DNA of 29,665 bases. Origin: JAUUSJ01 sp051880475. Lineage in GTDB: Bacteria > Bacillota > Clostridia > Lachnospirales > Lachnospiraceae. The notes beneath the pieces are model-generated. The model made no database searches. It saw only the letters and a program-made list of their open reading frames with translations, and was not told the DNA's origin. This document shows positions 15,102-23,203 of this stretch, piece after piece (within the stretch, counting starts at the first letter, position 1; each line of letters starts with the position of its first letter). The position numbers and the translations under genes are program-made. Where the stretch lies: contig JBJEOA010000057.1 in assembly GCA_051880475.1 (NCBI GenBank), positions 1 to 29,665 of the forward strand. The letters run 5' to 3'.

Positions 15102-15130
15102 TTTACTCTTCCTTCATTTTATGCTATACT
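15102..15130 (+). promoter_or_regulatory. Extended -10 promoter of the RpiR regulator gene
   Basis: TTTACT (15102-15107), a 17-base spacer and TATACT (15125-15130), with TGC directly before the -10 box. Transcription would start near 15137, which excludes the upstream ATG at that position and supports the start at 15173. Confidence 0.7.
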
Positions 15131-15172
15131 AAAAAAATGGATAAATACATTAAAAATAAAGAGGATGTAAAA

Positions 15173-16045
15173 ATGGAATCTTATGAGAATTTAGTAGAGC
15201 GCATTGAACGCAAGAAAAAAGAATTTAGTAAGGGTCAAAAAAGATTAGCGGTTTATCTATTGAAATATTATGATAAAGCTGCCTTTTTTACCGCACAAAA
15301 GTTAGGAAAAGAGGCGGGAGTGAGTGAATCCACGGTAGTGCGTTTTGCCTATCAGTTGGAATACGAAGGGTATCCACAGTTGCAACAAGAGCTTCGCGTG
15401 ATGGCAAAGCGAAAGTCGAATTCTATTCAAAGATTGGAACTTGCCAAAGATCATTTTGATAATGAAGATTTACTTCCTAAAATCCTTCAAATTGATGCGG
15501 ATAGATTGAGGGATACCATTCATTCTATTGATAAAAATGAATTTAACCGCGCAGTAGATATGATAGAAAATGCAAATATGATTTATATTTTGGGAGCGAG
15601 AAGTGCGGGATTTTTGGCAGGGCTTTTGGGTTATTATTTGGATATGATTTTTGACCATGTAAAAGTAGTAAATGCAAATGCTACGTCAGATACGTTTGAG
15701 CAAATTTGTCGCATGAAAGAAAATGATTTATTTATTGCGATTAGTTTTCCTCGCTACTCAAAGAGAACCGTGCAAGCTTTAAGTTTTGCAAAGAAGCAAG
15801 GAGCAAGCACCATTGCAATTACAGATAGTGAGCAGTCTCCAATTACGGCGGATAGTGATTGTAGTCTGATTGCAAAGAGCGATGTTATGGCGATTGTAGA
15901 TTCTTTAGTAGGTCCGCAAAGTGTCATCAATGCTTTAGTTGTAGCTCTTTCTATCCGTAAAAAAGATGAGGTGGAAAAAAGACTCAAATTATTAGAGGAA
16001 CTTTGGAATGAGTATGACGTTTACGAAAAGGAATCGAAAAGTTAA
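15173..16045 (+). CDS. MurR/RpiR-family transcriptional regulator
   Basis: A 290-residue regulator with an N-terminal HTH_6 domain (about 1-77; KEAGVSESTVVRFAYQLEYEGYPQLQQEL) and a C-terminal SIS domain (about 120-260; MIYILGARSAGFLAGLLGYY and NDLFIAISFPRYSKRTVQ) that binds phosphosugars in known members. The ATG at 15173 is preferred: GAGGAT lies about 9 bases before it, and the ATG at 15137 falls at the predicted transcription start. No sugar gene is adjacent, so its target is not obvious; it may act on genes elsewhere or on the flanking cluster. It is 12 bases upstream of the flavoprotein gene, suggesting co-transcription. Confidence 0.86.
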   Translation: MESYENLVERIERKKKEFSKGQKRLAVYLLKYYDKAAFFTAQKLGKEAGVSESTVVRFAYQLEYEGYPQLQQELRVMAKRKSNSIQRLELAKDHFDNEDLLPKILQIDADRLRDTIHSIDKNEFNRAVDMIENANMIYILGARSAGFLAGLLGYYLDMIFDHVKVVNANATSDTFEQICRMKENDLFIAISFPRYSKRTVQALSFAKKQGASTIAITDSEQSPITADSDCSLIAKSDVMAIVDSLVGPQSVINALVVALSIRKKDEVEKRLKLLEELWNEYDVYEKESKS

Positions 16046-16057
16046 AAGGAAAAAAAT

Positions 16058-17323
16058 ATGGAACAAGTCATTATTATAGGCGGCGGAGCTGCAGGGATGA
16101 TGGCCGCTATCTGGGCGGCAAGGTCGGGAAAAAAAGTGACATTATACGAGAAAAATGAAAAACTTGGCAAAAAGCTATTTATTACGGGAAAGGGAAGATG
16201 CAATTTAACAAATTCTTGTGATATAGAAAATTTATTTCAAAATGTAGTGACAAATTCTAAGTTTTTATATAGTGCATTTTACACTTTGACAAATGAAGAT
16301 ACGATAAAGTTTTTTGAGGAAATTGGTCTTCAAACAAAGATAGAGAGAGGACTTCGTGTCTTTCCAGTGTCGGATAAGTCTTCTGATGTCATTCGAGTTT
16401 TGAAAAATGAGATGGAGCGCCTTGGAGTTGAGATAGTGTATCACACAGAGGTGAGAGAAGTCTTATATGAGTCAGTCAGTGGTGGCGAGGAAAAAGAGAA
16501 AGTTTCTGGAGTTTTACTAAAAAATGGAAAAAAAGTCTTGGCAAGTTCTGTTATTGTGGCGACGGGGGGTGCCTCTTACCCTTCCACTGGTTCTACTGGT
16601 GACGGATATCAGATAGCGAAGGATGCCGGTCATAAGGTAATAGATATTGTGCCAAGTCTGGTTCCACTTGAGATAAAGGAAGATGCATGTAAACAGATGC
16701 AGGGGTTATCTCTAAAAAATGTAGGACTTACTCTCTTTGCGGGAAAGAAAAAATTATATGACGATTTTGGTGAGATGATTTTTACTCATTTTGGAATGAG
16801 TGGTCCGCTTGTCCTAAGTTCTAGTCCTCATGTACAAAATTATCGCATGAAGAAGAAAAAGAAAGAAGAAGAGCTTATCATTGAGCTTGATTTAAAGCCT
16901 GCTCTTAGTATGGAAAAGTTGGATGCGAGGGTTTTAAAGGATTTTTCAGAAGAAAAAAATAAATTTTTTAAAAATTCTTTAGAACATTTATTGCCAAAAA
17001 AATTAATTCCTATTATAATAGAATGGAGTGGGATTCTTCCAGAAAAAAAAGTAAATGAAATTACAAGAGAAGAAAGGCAGCAACTCGTTTATCTCATAAA
17101 GCATATGAGATTTACTGTGGCAGGGACAAGAGGATTTTCTGAGGCGATTATCACAAAAGGTGGTGTTTCGGTAAAAGAGATTGACCCAAGCACGATGGAG
17201 TCCAAAAAAAAGGCAGGTCTTTATTTCGTAGGTGAAGTGCTTGATTTAGATGCTCTGACTGGTGGCTTTAATTTGCAGATAGCTTGGTCTACGGGATATC
17301 TAGCTGGAATTTCCTGCTTATAA
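16058..17323 (+). CDS. HI0933/YhiN/BaiN-family FAD-dependent oxidoreductase
   Basis: A 421-residue flavoprotein. The N-terminal dinucleotide motif IIIGGGAAGMMAAIWAARSG is followed by KLGKKLFITGKGRCNLTN. Near the middle is ATGGASYPSTGSTGDGY, and the C-terminal block GLYFVGEVLDLDALTGGFN is the family's hallmark. Most members have no known role; one, BaiN of Clostridium scindens, has been reported as a bile-acid delta-4/6 reductase, but this family is so widespread that the name should not be transferred. The gene runs directly into cytidylate kinase, an order I associate with Lachnospiraceae. The start at 16058 is the only one that keeps the FAD motif. Confidence 0.85.
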   Translation: MEQVIIIGGGAAGMMAAIWAARSGKKVTLYEKNEKLGKKLFITGKGRCNLTNSCDIENLFQNVVTNSKFLYSAFYTLTNEDTIKFFEEIGLQTKIERGLRVFPVSDKSSDVIRVLKNEMERLGVEIVYHTEVREVLYESVSGGEEKEKVSGVLLKNGKKVLASSVIVATGGASYPSTGSTGDGYQIAKDAGHKVIDIVPSLVPLEIKEDACKQMQGLSLKNVGLTLFAGKKKLYDDFGEMIFTHFGMSGPLVLSSSPHVQNYRMKKKKKEEELIIELDLKPALSMEKLDARVLKDFSEEKNKFFKNSLEHLLPKKLIPIIIEWSGILPEKKVNEITREERQQLVYLIKHMRFTVAGTRGFSEAIITKGGVSVKEIDPSTMESKKKAGLYFVGEVLDLDALTGGFNLQIAWSTGYLAGISCL

Positions 17324-17344
17324 ATAGACATGGGAGGAAAAACT

Positions 17345-18013
17345 ATGTATAGTATTGCAATAGATGGACCAGCTGGAGCTGGGAAAAGTACAATTGCGAA
17401 GCTGGTGGCAAAAAAACTTGGCTTTATTTATGTAGATACGGGTGCAATGTATCGTGCGATGGCTTTATATTTTTTGAGAAATGGCATTGATGGCAAGGAT
17501 AGCGAGTCTATTTCAAAATCTTGCAAGGATATTAAAGTTTCTCTTTTATATAAAGACGGTGAGCAGCAAGTGATTTTAAATGACGAATGTGTTAATGCTT
17601 TTATTCGCACAGAGGAGGTTGGAAATATGGCTTCCTTGACATCTCCTAATCCAGAAGTTCGCATGGCACTTCTCGATTTGCAAAGAGATATGGCAAAGAC
17701 GAGAGATATTGTCATGGACGGCAGAGATATCGGAACAAATATTCTTCCAAATGCCACACTTAAAATTTATCTTACCGCCTCTTCGGCAGTGAGAGCAAAG
17801 AGACGCTATAATGAGTTAATGGCAAAAGGAGTAGAATGTTCCTTAGATGAGATTGAAAAAGATATTATTGATAGAGATTATCAAGATATGAATAGAGAGA
17901 TTGCACCATTAAGACAGGCGGAGGATGCCGTTTATTTAGATTCTTCTCATATGACAATAGAAGAAGTTGTAAAAGCAATTGAGAAGGCTTTTTCTGAAAA
18001 AGTAAATAAGTAA
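17345..18013 (+). CDS. cmk: Cytidylate kinase
   Basis: A 222-residue nucleoside monophosphate kinase that phosphorylates CMP and dCMP with ATP. The Walker A loop GPAGAGKS is at residues 8-15, followed by the family blocks YVDTGAMYRA, EEVGNMAS, VMDGRDIGT and the lid region DRDYQDMNREIAPLRQA. GGGAGG sits before the ATG at 17345; an upstream in-frame ATG at 17330 would place that ribosome site inside the gene. It is followed by the IspH-S1 fusion. In many bacteria cmk is paired with rpsA, and the pairing is kept here, interrupted only by an inserted structured element. Confidence 0.94.
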   Translation: MYSIAIDGPAGAGKSTIAKLVAKKLGFIYVDTGAMYRAMALYFLRNGIDGKDSESISKSCKDIKVSLLYKDGEQQVILNDECVNAFIRTEEVGNMASLTSPNPEVRMALLDLQRDMAKTRDIVMDGRDIGTNILPNATLKIYLTASSAVRAKRRYNELMAKGVECSLDEIEKDIIDRDYQDMNREIAPLRQAEDAVYLDSSHMTIEEVVKAIEKAFSEKVNK

Positions 18014-18019
18014 TATCAG

Positions 18020-18115
18020 CATACCTTTTGGTATGTAAAAAGGTAGGAGGAAAGATTCCGTTAGGACTACTAGATAGTTATAAGCCCATAACCTTTAGGT
18101 CGTGGGTAGTTGACA
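18020..18115 (+). mobile_element. IS200/IS605-derived remnant with omega-RNA-like folding, between cmk and ispH
   Basis: This short element has a left hairpin CATACC-TTTT-GGTATG (18020-18035) and a right hairpin CCCATAACC/GGTCGTGGG with loop TTTA (18085-18106, one mismatch). Between them GTAG (18043-18046) can pair with CTAC (18067-18070) around a small GGAA/TTCC hairpin (18049-18059). The tail TAGTTGACA after the right hairpin and the preceding AGTTATAAG match the layout at 23-54. This is the architecture of IS200/IS605 ends and the 3' part of TnpB guide RNAs. There is no tnpA or tnpB, so it is a non-autonomous or decayed copy. It lies inside an apparent operon. The family assignment is from memory of such ends, not from an alignment. 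Confidence 0.5.
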
Positions 18116-18169
18116 CGAAAATATCCATTTCTAAATCGAAGTGTAACAAGGAAAGAAGGAGAATCGGAT

Positions 18170-20074
18170 ATGGAAATCAAGGTGGCGAAAACTGCCGGAT
18201 TTTGCTTTGGTGTAAAGCGAGCTATGGACATGGTGTATGCCCAGATAGGGAAGCAGCATGTTCACACATATGGACCGATTATTCACAATGATGAGGTAGT
18301 AAAAGAATTAGAGCAAAATGGTATTTTTGCTTTAAATTCAATCGAAGAGTTGAAACAAAAAAAAGAGGGCACTATAATCATACGCTCCCACGGTGTCAAT
18401 AAAGAGATTTATGATATTGTGGAGCAGAACCAGTTAGAAGTAGTCGACGCAACCTGTCCTTTTGTTCGCAAAATTCATAAGATCGTTATGGAGGAGAGCA
18501 AGAAGGGACACGAGATCATAATCATTGGAAATAAAAATCATCCAGAGGTGCAGGGAATTAAGGGATGGTCGGTTAGTGAACCGACAATTATTGAATCAGT
18601 ACAGGAGATGTTATCTTTTGTCCCAAAATCCCAAAATAAAATAAGTATTGTATCCCAAACGACATTTAATTACAATAAATTTCAAGAATTAGTTGAAATT
18701 ATCTCGAAAAAGGGGTATGATATAAATGTTTATAATACGATCTGCAATGCAACCGAAGAGAGACAATTAGAAACAAGGGCAATTGCGAAAAATGTGAATG
18801 CCATGATAGTCATTGGAGGTAAGCATAGTTCGAACACACAAAAGCTATATGAAATTAGTAAAAAAGAATGTGATAATACCATTTATATACAGAAGAAAGA
18901 AGATTTAGAAGGATTGGATTTTTCTGATATAAACTGTTTAGGTATTACCGCAGGGGCTTCAACCCCAAATAAAATTATCAAGGAGGTTCATATTAGCATG
19001 TCAGAAAAGAGTTTTGAACAATTATTAGAGGAGAGTCTAGTAACAATTAAGAATGGAGAGGTTGTCGAGGGTACTATAATCGATGTTAAAGAAGATGAAA
19101 TCATCTTAAATATAGGTTACAAAGCTGACGGTATCATTTCTAGAAACGAATATTCCAACACACCAAACTTAGACTTAAGAAACGAAGTTAAAGTTGGGGA
19201 TAAGATGGAAGCTAAAGTTTTGAAAGTGAATGACGGTGAAGGCCAAGTATTATTAACATATAAAAGATTAGCTGCTGAAAAAGGCAATAAGAGATTAGAA
19301 GACGCTTTTAACAACAAAGAAGTTATCACAGCAAAGGTAGATCAAGTATTAGATGGTGGACTTAGCGTAGTAGTTGAGGAATCAAGAGTGTTTATCCCTG
19401 CTAGCTTAGTATCAGACACATACGAGAAAAATCTTGGCAAATACAAAGACCAAGAAATTCAGTTTATTATCAGCGAGTTTAATCCTCGTAAGAGAAGAAT
19501 CATTGGTGACAGAAAGCAATTATTAGTTGCTGAGAAGAAGAAAAAACAAGAAGAATTATTTGCAAGAATTGAGGCAAATATGACAGTAGAGGGTGTTATC
19601 AAAAACGTAACAGATTTTGGTGCATTTATCGACTTAGGTGGAGCTGACGGTTTACTTCATATTTCTGAGATGTCTTGGGGTCGTGTTGAAAATCCTAAGA
19701 AAGTATTCAAAGTTGGTGAAAAGATTAAAGTTCTTATTAAAGATATTCAGGGCGAGAAAATTGCACTTAGCTTAAAATTCCCAGAGACAAATCCATGGTT
19801 AAATGCAGAAGAAAAATATGCTGTTGGCAATATTATCACAGGTAAAGTTGCAAGAATGACAGATTTTGGTGCATTTGTTGAGTTAGAGACAGGTGTAGAC
19901 GCTCTTTTACATGTATCTCAGATTGCAAAAGAGCATATTGAGAAACCATCTGATATCTTAAAAGTTGGACAGGAAATCACAGCTAAAGTGGTTGACTTCA
20001 AAAAAGATGACCGTAAGATTAGCTTGAGCATGAAAGCAGTAGAGGCTCCAAAGGCAGCAGCAAAAGAAGAATAA
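18170..20074 (+). CDS. ispH: Fused IspH (HMBPP reductase) and ribosomal protein S1-like protein
   Basis: A 634-residue fusion. Residues 1-276 are IspH, which reduces HMBPP to IPP and DMAPP in the MEP isoprenoid pathway. The three [4Fe-4S] cysteines are Cys12 (GFCFGVKRA), Cys96 (DATCPFV) and Cys192 (TICNAT). The active-site residues His74 (SHG), His124 and Glu126 (NHPEVQGI) are also present. From about 295 come four S1 RNA-binding domains (about 297-365, 383-447, 467-536, 552-621), for example GVIKNVTDFGAFIDLGGADG, ending in an Ala/Lys tail. Such fusions are known in Clostridia. The start at 18170 follows AAGAAGGAG; an upstream in-frame start is not supported. An AAGGAGG and ATG lie exactly at the domain junction (18980-19000). 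Confidence 0.93.
   Translation: MEIKVAKTAGFCFGVKRAMDMVYAQIGKQHVHTYGPIIHNDEVVKELEQNGIFALNSIEELKQKKEGTIIIRSHGVNKEIYDIVEQNQLEVVDATCPFVRKIHKIVMEESKKGHEIIIIGNKNHPEVQGIKGWSVSEPTIIESVQEMLSFVPKSQNKISIVSQTTFNYNKFQELVEIISKKGYDINVYNTICNATEERQLETRAIAKNVNAMIVIGGKHSSNTQKLYEISKKECDNTIYIQKKEDLEGLDFSDINCLGITAGASTPNKIIKEVHISMSEKSFEQLLEESLVTIKNGEVVEGTIIDVKEDEIILNIGYKADGIISRNEYSNTPNLDLRNEVKVGDKMEAKVLKVNDGEGQVLLTYKRLAAEKGNKRLEDAFNNKEVITAKVDQVLDGGLSVVVEESRVFIPASLVSDTYEKNLGKYKDQEIQFIISEFNPRKRRIIGDRKQLLVAEKKKKQEELFARIEANMTVEGVIKNVTDFGAFIDLGGADGLLHISEMSWGRVENPKKVFKVGEKIKVLIKDIQGEKIALSLKFPETNPWLNAEEKYAVGNIITGKVARMTDFGAFVELETGVDALLHVSQIAKEHIEKPSDILKVGQEITAKVVDFKKDDRKISLSMKAVEAPKAAAKEE
18980..19000 (+). promoter_or_regulatory. 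In-frame internal ribosome site and ATG at the IspH/S1 junction
   Basis: AAGGAGG (18980-18986) lies 11 bases before an in-frame ATG (18998-19000). Starting there would give a 358-residue S1-like protein (MSEKSFEQLLEESL...) with all four S1 domains and no IspH part. The coincidence with the domain boundary suggests either a working second start or a relic of the separate rpsA gene before fusion. Confidence 0.5.
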
Positions 20075-20083
20075 GAAAAAATG

Positions 20084-20119
20084 AAAGGGCGATGTGGTAA
20101 CATTGCCCTTTACTTTTTT
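20084..20119 (+). terminator. Rho-independent terminator after the IspH-S1 gene
   Basis: A 12-bp stem with one G-T pair (20084-20095 against 20100-20111, loop GGTA), with AAAGGGC/GCCCTTT at its base, is followed by ACTTTTTTG. It lies between convergent genes. Confidence 0.88.
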
Positions 20120-20141
20120 GCTGTGTAGTTGAAAAAGTAGA

Positions 20142-21221
20142 TTATAGCAATGATATATAGTAAGAGTGCACATAAGTTCTCCAAAAATTTGTGGAAAGTT
20201 CTTTTTTATACTCGATATAAGTTTGTTTATCGGCGTAGTCTTTTCGAAAGATTTCTAGGTCAGAAAAGTTTTTGATTGGAAAAGTTTTACATAGAGGAAG
20301 AAAGATACTCTCTTTCTTTTGATAACAAGTTTTGGCAGTTGCTTTTTTTCGATAATTTTTATCTACAAACTGTGCGATACTTTTGTGGATGGCATAGTCT
20401 TCTGCTAGTAGATAGTAATATTCTTTATAATTTGGATAAAAAAATTTTAATTCTTCCTCACATAGGCAAACAGATAAAATTCCTTTGTCTTTTTCAATAT
20501 GAAAGTAAATCCCTTCTTTTTTTCTCCTAATTTCTTTTGGGAGAGATTGTGGGAGAGAAAAAGAAATAGATAATATATTTTTGGTGCAGCGAAGGTTCGT
20601 TATTGAAAAATTTCCATCACTTAAATCATGATACGGTAAAAATTTTCCAAAAAGTGAAAATAGTCCTAATATATCATCCTCGTTGTGGAGTAAAAGAAGA
20701 GAAAGCAGTTTTTTATCCTTTGTTTTTATATAAGAATAATAAATTGGAATGAGTTCTCCTCCGTTTCGTTTATCCTCTCTAGACAAATTGAAAAATTTTT
20801 CCAAATCTTTTTGTCTTTTCCCATCTAGTATAAGTATATTTTTTAATTTTGAAAATTCACAGTATAAATCTACGGACAGGGGACAGGTCTTTGTCCCAAT
20901 CTCGTCTAAATGATATTGTTTTCTCTTATAATTTATATAAGGTATATCAAATCGAATCCCATTATAATGTATAAGACAGGTATCTAAAGATAAAATAGAA
21001 AAAAAGGCTTCTAGTATTTGTTTTTCTGAAGCATTATCTTCATTAAAAAATTGAATGAGATTCCAAGTATTTTCTTTAAAATAAATACATCCAATTAAGT
21101 AGAGAGAGGTGGTTTCCTTTTTTAGTCCAGTTGTCTCAATATCAAAGAAAATATAGTTTTTGGGTATAATATTTAGGAGTGAATCTTCTATATGAGATAA
21201 TTTTTTTTGAATGGTGAGCAT
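20142..21221 (-). CDS. YprB-like RNase H-fold (DEDD) exonuclease domain protein
   Basis: A 359-residue protein with an RNase H-like fold of the YprB type. DEDD exonuclease motifs are visible: FFDIETTGL with Asp27 and Glu29, HYNGIRFDIPYI with Asp92, and HNEDDILGL with His179 and Asp183. Those acidic residues would hold two metal ions for nucleic acid cleavage. The C-terminal third (about 200-359) is Lys/Tyr-rich, without a motif I recognise. The start at 21221 is supported by AAAGGAC about 9 bases upstream on the minus strand. It has its own promoter and is divergent from ruvAB. Bacillus YprB has no settled function, so only nuclease chemistry is predicted. Confidence 0.8.
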   Translation of the reverse strand: MLTIQKKLSHIEDSLLNIIPKNYIFFDIETTGLKKETTSLYLIGCIYFKENTWNLIQFFNEDNASEKQILEAFFSILSLDTCLIHYNGIRFDIPYINYKRKQYHLDEIGTKTCPLSVDLYCEFSKLKNILILDGKRQKDLEKFFNLSREDKRNGGELIPIYYSYIKTKDKKLLSLLLLHNEDDILGLFSLFGKFLPYHDLSDGNFSITNLRCTKNILSISFSLPQSLPKEIRRKKEGIYFHIEKDKGILSVCLCEEELKFFYPNYKEYYYLLAEDYAIHKSIAQFVDKNYRKKATAKTCYQKKESIFLPLCKTFPIKNFSDLEIFRKDYADKQTYIEYKKELSTNFWRTYVHSYYISLL

Positions 21222-21272
21222 ATATTATGTCCTTTCTAAATAGAGATGTTTGTTCTGAGTGTTATTTATAAT

Positions 21273-21301
21273 AGTGTAATGGAAAAAACTGTAACGGTCA
21301 A
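21273..21301 (-). promoter_or_regulatory. Promoter of the YprB-like gene, overlapped by a palindrome
   Basis: On the minus strand TTGACC (21301-21296), a 17-base spacer and TACACT (21278-21273). The -35 box lies within ACGGT-CAAT-ACCGT (21294-21307), a short inverted repeat that could be an operator. Confidence 0.55.
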
Positions 21302-21329
21302 TACCGTAATAGATAAGAAAAACTTAAGG

Positions 21330-21357
21330 TTGTCTTAGAGATTTTTTGTGTTATACT
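21330..21357 (+). promoter_or_regulatory. Promoter of ruvAB
   Basis: TTGTCT (21330-21335), a 16-base spacer and TATACT (21352-21357) with an extended TGT before the -10 box. Transcription would start about 40 bases before ruvA. I see no good LexA (SOS) box, GAAC-N4-GTTC, here. Confidence 0.65.
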
Positions 21358-21405
21358 ATTAAAAGGCAGATTGGCTAATAATAGAGTAGAAGAGTAGGTA
21401 GCTAC

Positions 21406-22017
21406 ATGATTTCATATATAAAAGGAAAATTAGAAGAACAAAGAGAAGATGGCATTGTAGTAGAATGTCAAGGAATTGGATACGATATTAAAACTCCTGA
21501 TTTGACTGGAAAATCGATAAAGATGGGGGATATAGTAAAGGTATATACGTATATGTATGTGAGAGAAGACATACTTTGTCTTTATGGTTTTTTAAAACGA
21601 GAGGAGAGAGAAGTATTTGGTATGCTAATCGCAGTCAATGGAATTGGACCAAAGGTGGCTGTGGCGTTATTGTCAACTTTGACAATAGAAGAATTAGCTT
21701 ATGCAGTGTTAAGTGATGACGTTAAGATGATTGCGAAAACACCAGGAATTGGACCAAAGGGAGCAAAACGGCTCATTATAGAGTTAAAAGATAAGCTAAA
21801 GATAGAAGAAGTTTTTGGAATAGAAGAAGAAATTTTACAAGAGGTGAAGCCAAAAACTGCTAAAAATGATGAAGATGCACAGTATATTGCAGTTCAAGGC
21901 CTTATAAGTCTTGGTTATAGTAATGCGGAGGCATTAAAGGCGGTGCGCTGTGTAAAAGGGAAAGAAGAAATGGATGCCGAAACATTATTAAAAGCTGCGC
22001 TTCGAACGTTTATTTAA
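21406..22017 (+). CDS. ruvA: Holliday junction DNA helicase subunit RuvA
   Basis: A 203-residue protein that binds Holliday junctions as a tetramer and loads RuvB. Three domains are visible: the OB fold (1-62, MISYIKGKLEEQREDGIVVECQGIGYDI), helix-hairpin-helix motifs (about 70-135, including LIAVNGIGPKVAVALLS and IAKTPGIGPKGAKRLIIELKDKL), and a flexible linker leading to the RuvB-binding domain (about 153-203, AVQGLISLGYSNAEALKAV). Length is normal. The ribosome site before the ATG (AGTAGGTAG) is weaker than its neighbours'. ruvB follows after 108 bases, in the common ruvAB order. Confidence 0.96.
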   Translation: MISYIKGKLEEQREDGIVVECQGIGYDIKTPDLTGKSIKMGDIVKVYTYMYVREDILCLYGFLKREEREVFGMLIAVNGIGPKVAVALLSTLTIEELAYAVLSDDVKMIAKTPGIGPKGAKRLIIELKDKLKIEEVFGIEEEILQEVKPKTAKNDEDAQYIAVQGLISLGYSNAEALKAVRCVKGKEEMDAETLLKAALRTFI

Positions 22018-22125
22018 GAATATGAGAGCGAAAAATATAGAGAAATTTAGAGATATCATAAGAGCAAGGATATTGTGCTTTTAACATTATTTCATAAAAA
22101 ATGTATCACAGGAGTGAGAAAAATA

Positions 22126-23136
22126 ATGCAAGATAGGATGATTACGACAGAATTAATAGAAGAAGATATGAGCGTGGAGAATAATTTGCGCCCTCAGATG
22201 CTAAAGGACTATATAGGGCAGACAAAGGTAAAAAATAATTTAAAGATTTTTATTCAGGCTGCTAAAAATAGGAATGAGGTATTAGACCATGTTCTTTTAT
22301 ATGGACCTCCAGGTCTTGGAAAGACGACGCTTGCTGGTATTATTGCCAATGAGATGGGAGTAAATTTAAAAATTACATCTGGTCCAGCGATAGAAAAACC
22401 AGGAGAGCTTGCGGCTATTTTAAATGGTCTTTCAGAAAAAGATGTTTTGTTTATCGATGAGATTCACAGATTGAATAGGCAGGTGGAGGAAGTGCTCTAT
22501 CCCGCTATGGAAGATTATGCCATAGATATTATGATTGGCAAGGGAGCATCAGCAAAGTCGATTCGACTTGATTTGCCAAAGTTTACATTAGTTGGTGCGA
22601 CGACAAGGGCAGGTATGCTTACAGCACCTCTTCGTGACCGGTTTGGGGTAGTAAATCGATTGGAGTTTTATACGACAGATCAACTCACGAGGATTATTTT
22701 AAATTCAGCTAAAATACTCGGTGTGGAAATTGAAAAAGAAGGAGCGAGAGAGATGGCTAGTCGCTCTAGAGGAACGCCAAGACTTGCGAATCGTCTTTTA
22801 AAGAGGGTGCGAGATTTTGCAGAAGTATCTTATAAAGGTGTGATTACATATGAGGTCGCAAAATTAGCATTAGATCAATTAGAGGTAGATTCACTTGGAC
22901 TTGATCAACTTGACCGAAGAATTTTATTTACAATTATGGATACATTTGGCGGAAAACCAGTGGGACTTGACACATTGGCCGCTGCAATTGGAGAGGATAG
23001 AGGAACGATAGAGGAAGTTTATGAGCCTTTTCTTATTCAAAATGGATTAATACAAAGAACGCCACGAGGAAGAATGGTGACAGAAAAGACATATCAGCAT
23101 TTTGGGTTACAAATGGTAAAAACAGATAATAAATAA
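22126..23136 (+). CDS. ruvB: Holliday junction branch migration ATPase RuvB
   Basis: A 336-residue AAA+ motor that drives branch migration with RuvA. Walker A GPPGLGKTT is at residues 60-68, Walker B with DEIHRL at 111-116, and the sensor blocks GATTRAGMLTAPLRDRFG and GTPRLANRLLKRVRDFAEV follow, then a C-terminal winged helix (GLDTLAAAIGEDRGTIEEVYEP and TPRGR). I chose the ATG at 22126, preceded by AGGAGTGAG; the frame is open 17 codons upstream without ribosome site or similarity. The protein is complete. Confidence 0.97.
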   Translation: MQDRMITTELIEEDMSVENNLRPQMLKDYIGQTKVKNNLKIFIQAAKNRNEVLDHVLLYGPPGLGKTTLAGIIANEMGVNLKITSGPAIEKPGELAAILNGLSEKDVLFIDEIHRLNRQVEEVLYPAMEDYAIDIMIGKGASAKSIRLDLPKFTLVGATTRAGMLTAPLRDRFGVVNRLEFYTTDQLTRIILNSAKILGVEIEKEGAREMASRSRGTPRLANRLLKRVRDFAEVSYKGVITYEVAKLALDQLEVDSLGLDQLDRRILFTIMDTFGGKPVGLDTLAAAIGEDRGTIEEVYEPFLIQNGLIQRTPRGRMVTEKTYQHFGLQMVKTDNK

Positions 23137-23203
23137 ATAAATGTGTATAATATTATAGGCATTGACTATAAAAGAAAGTTTTTTAAGATAGAGGAGGATA
23201 AAT

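Noticed and set aside
15137..15172. Upstream ATG at 15137 as the start of the RpiR regulator
   Set aside because: It coincides with the predicted transcription start and has no ribosome site, whereas 15173 has GAGGAT in front.
16058..17323. Bile-acid reductase (BaiN) function for the flavoprotein
   Set aside because: No other bai genes are nearby and the HI0933 family is almost universal in these bacteria.
18028..18291. An 87-codon plus-strand frame across the cmk-ispH gap and the start of ispH
   Set aside because: It overlaps the IspH coding start out of frame, shows no recognisable domain, and runs through the hairpins of the remnant.
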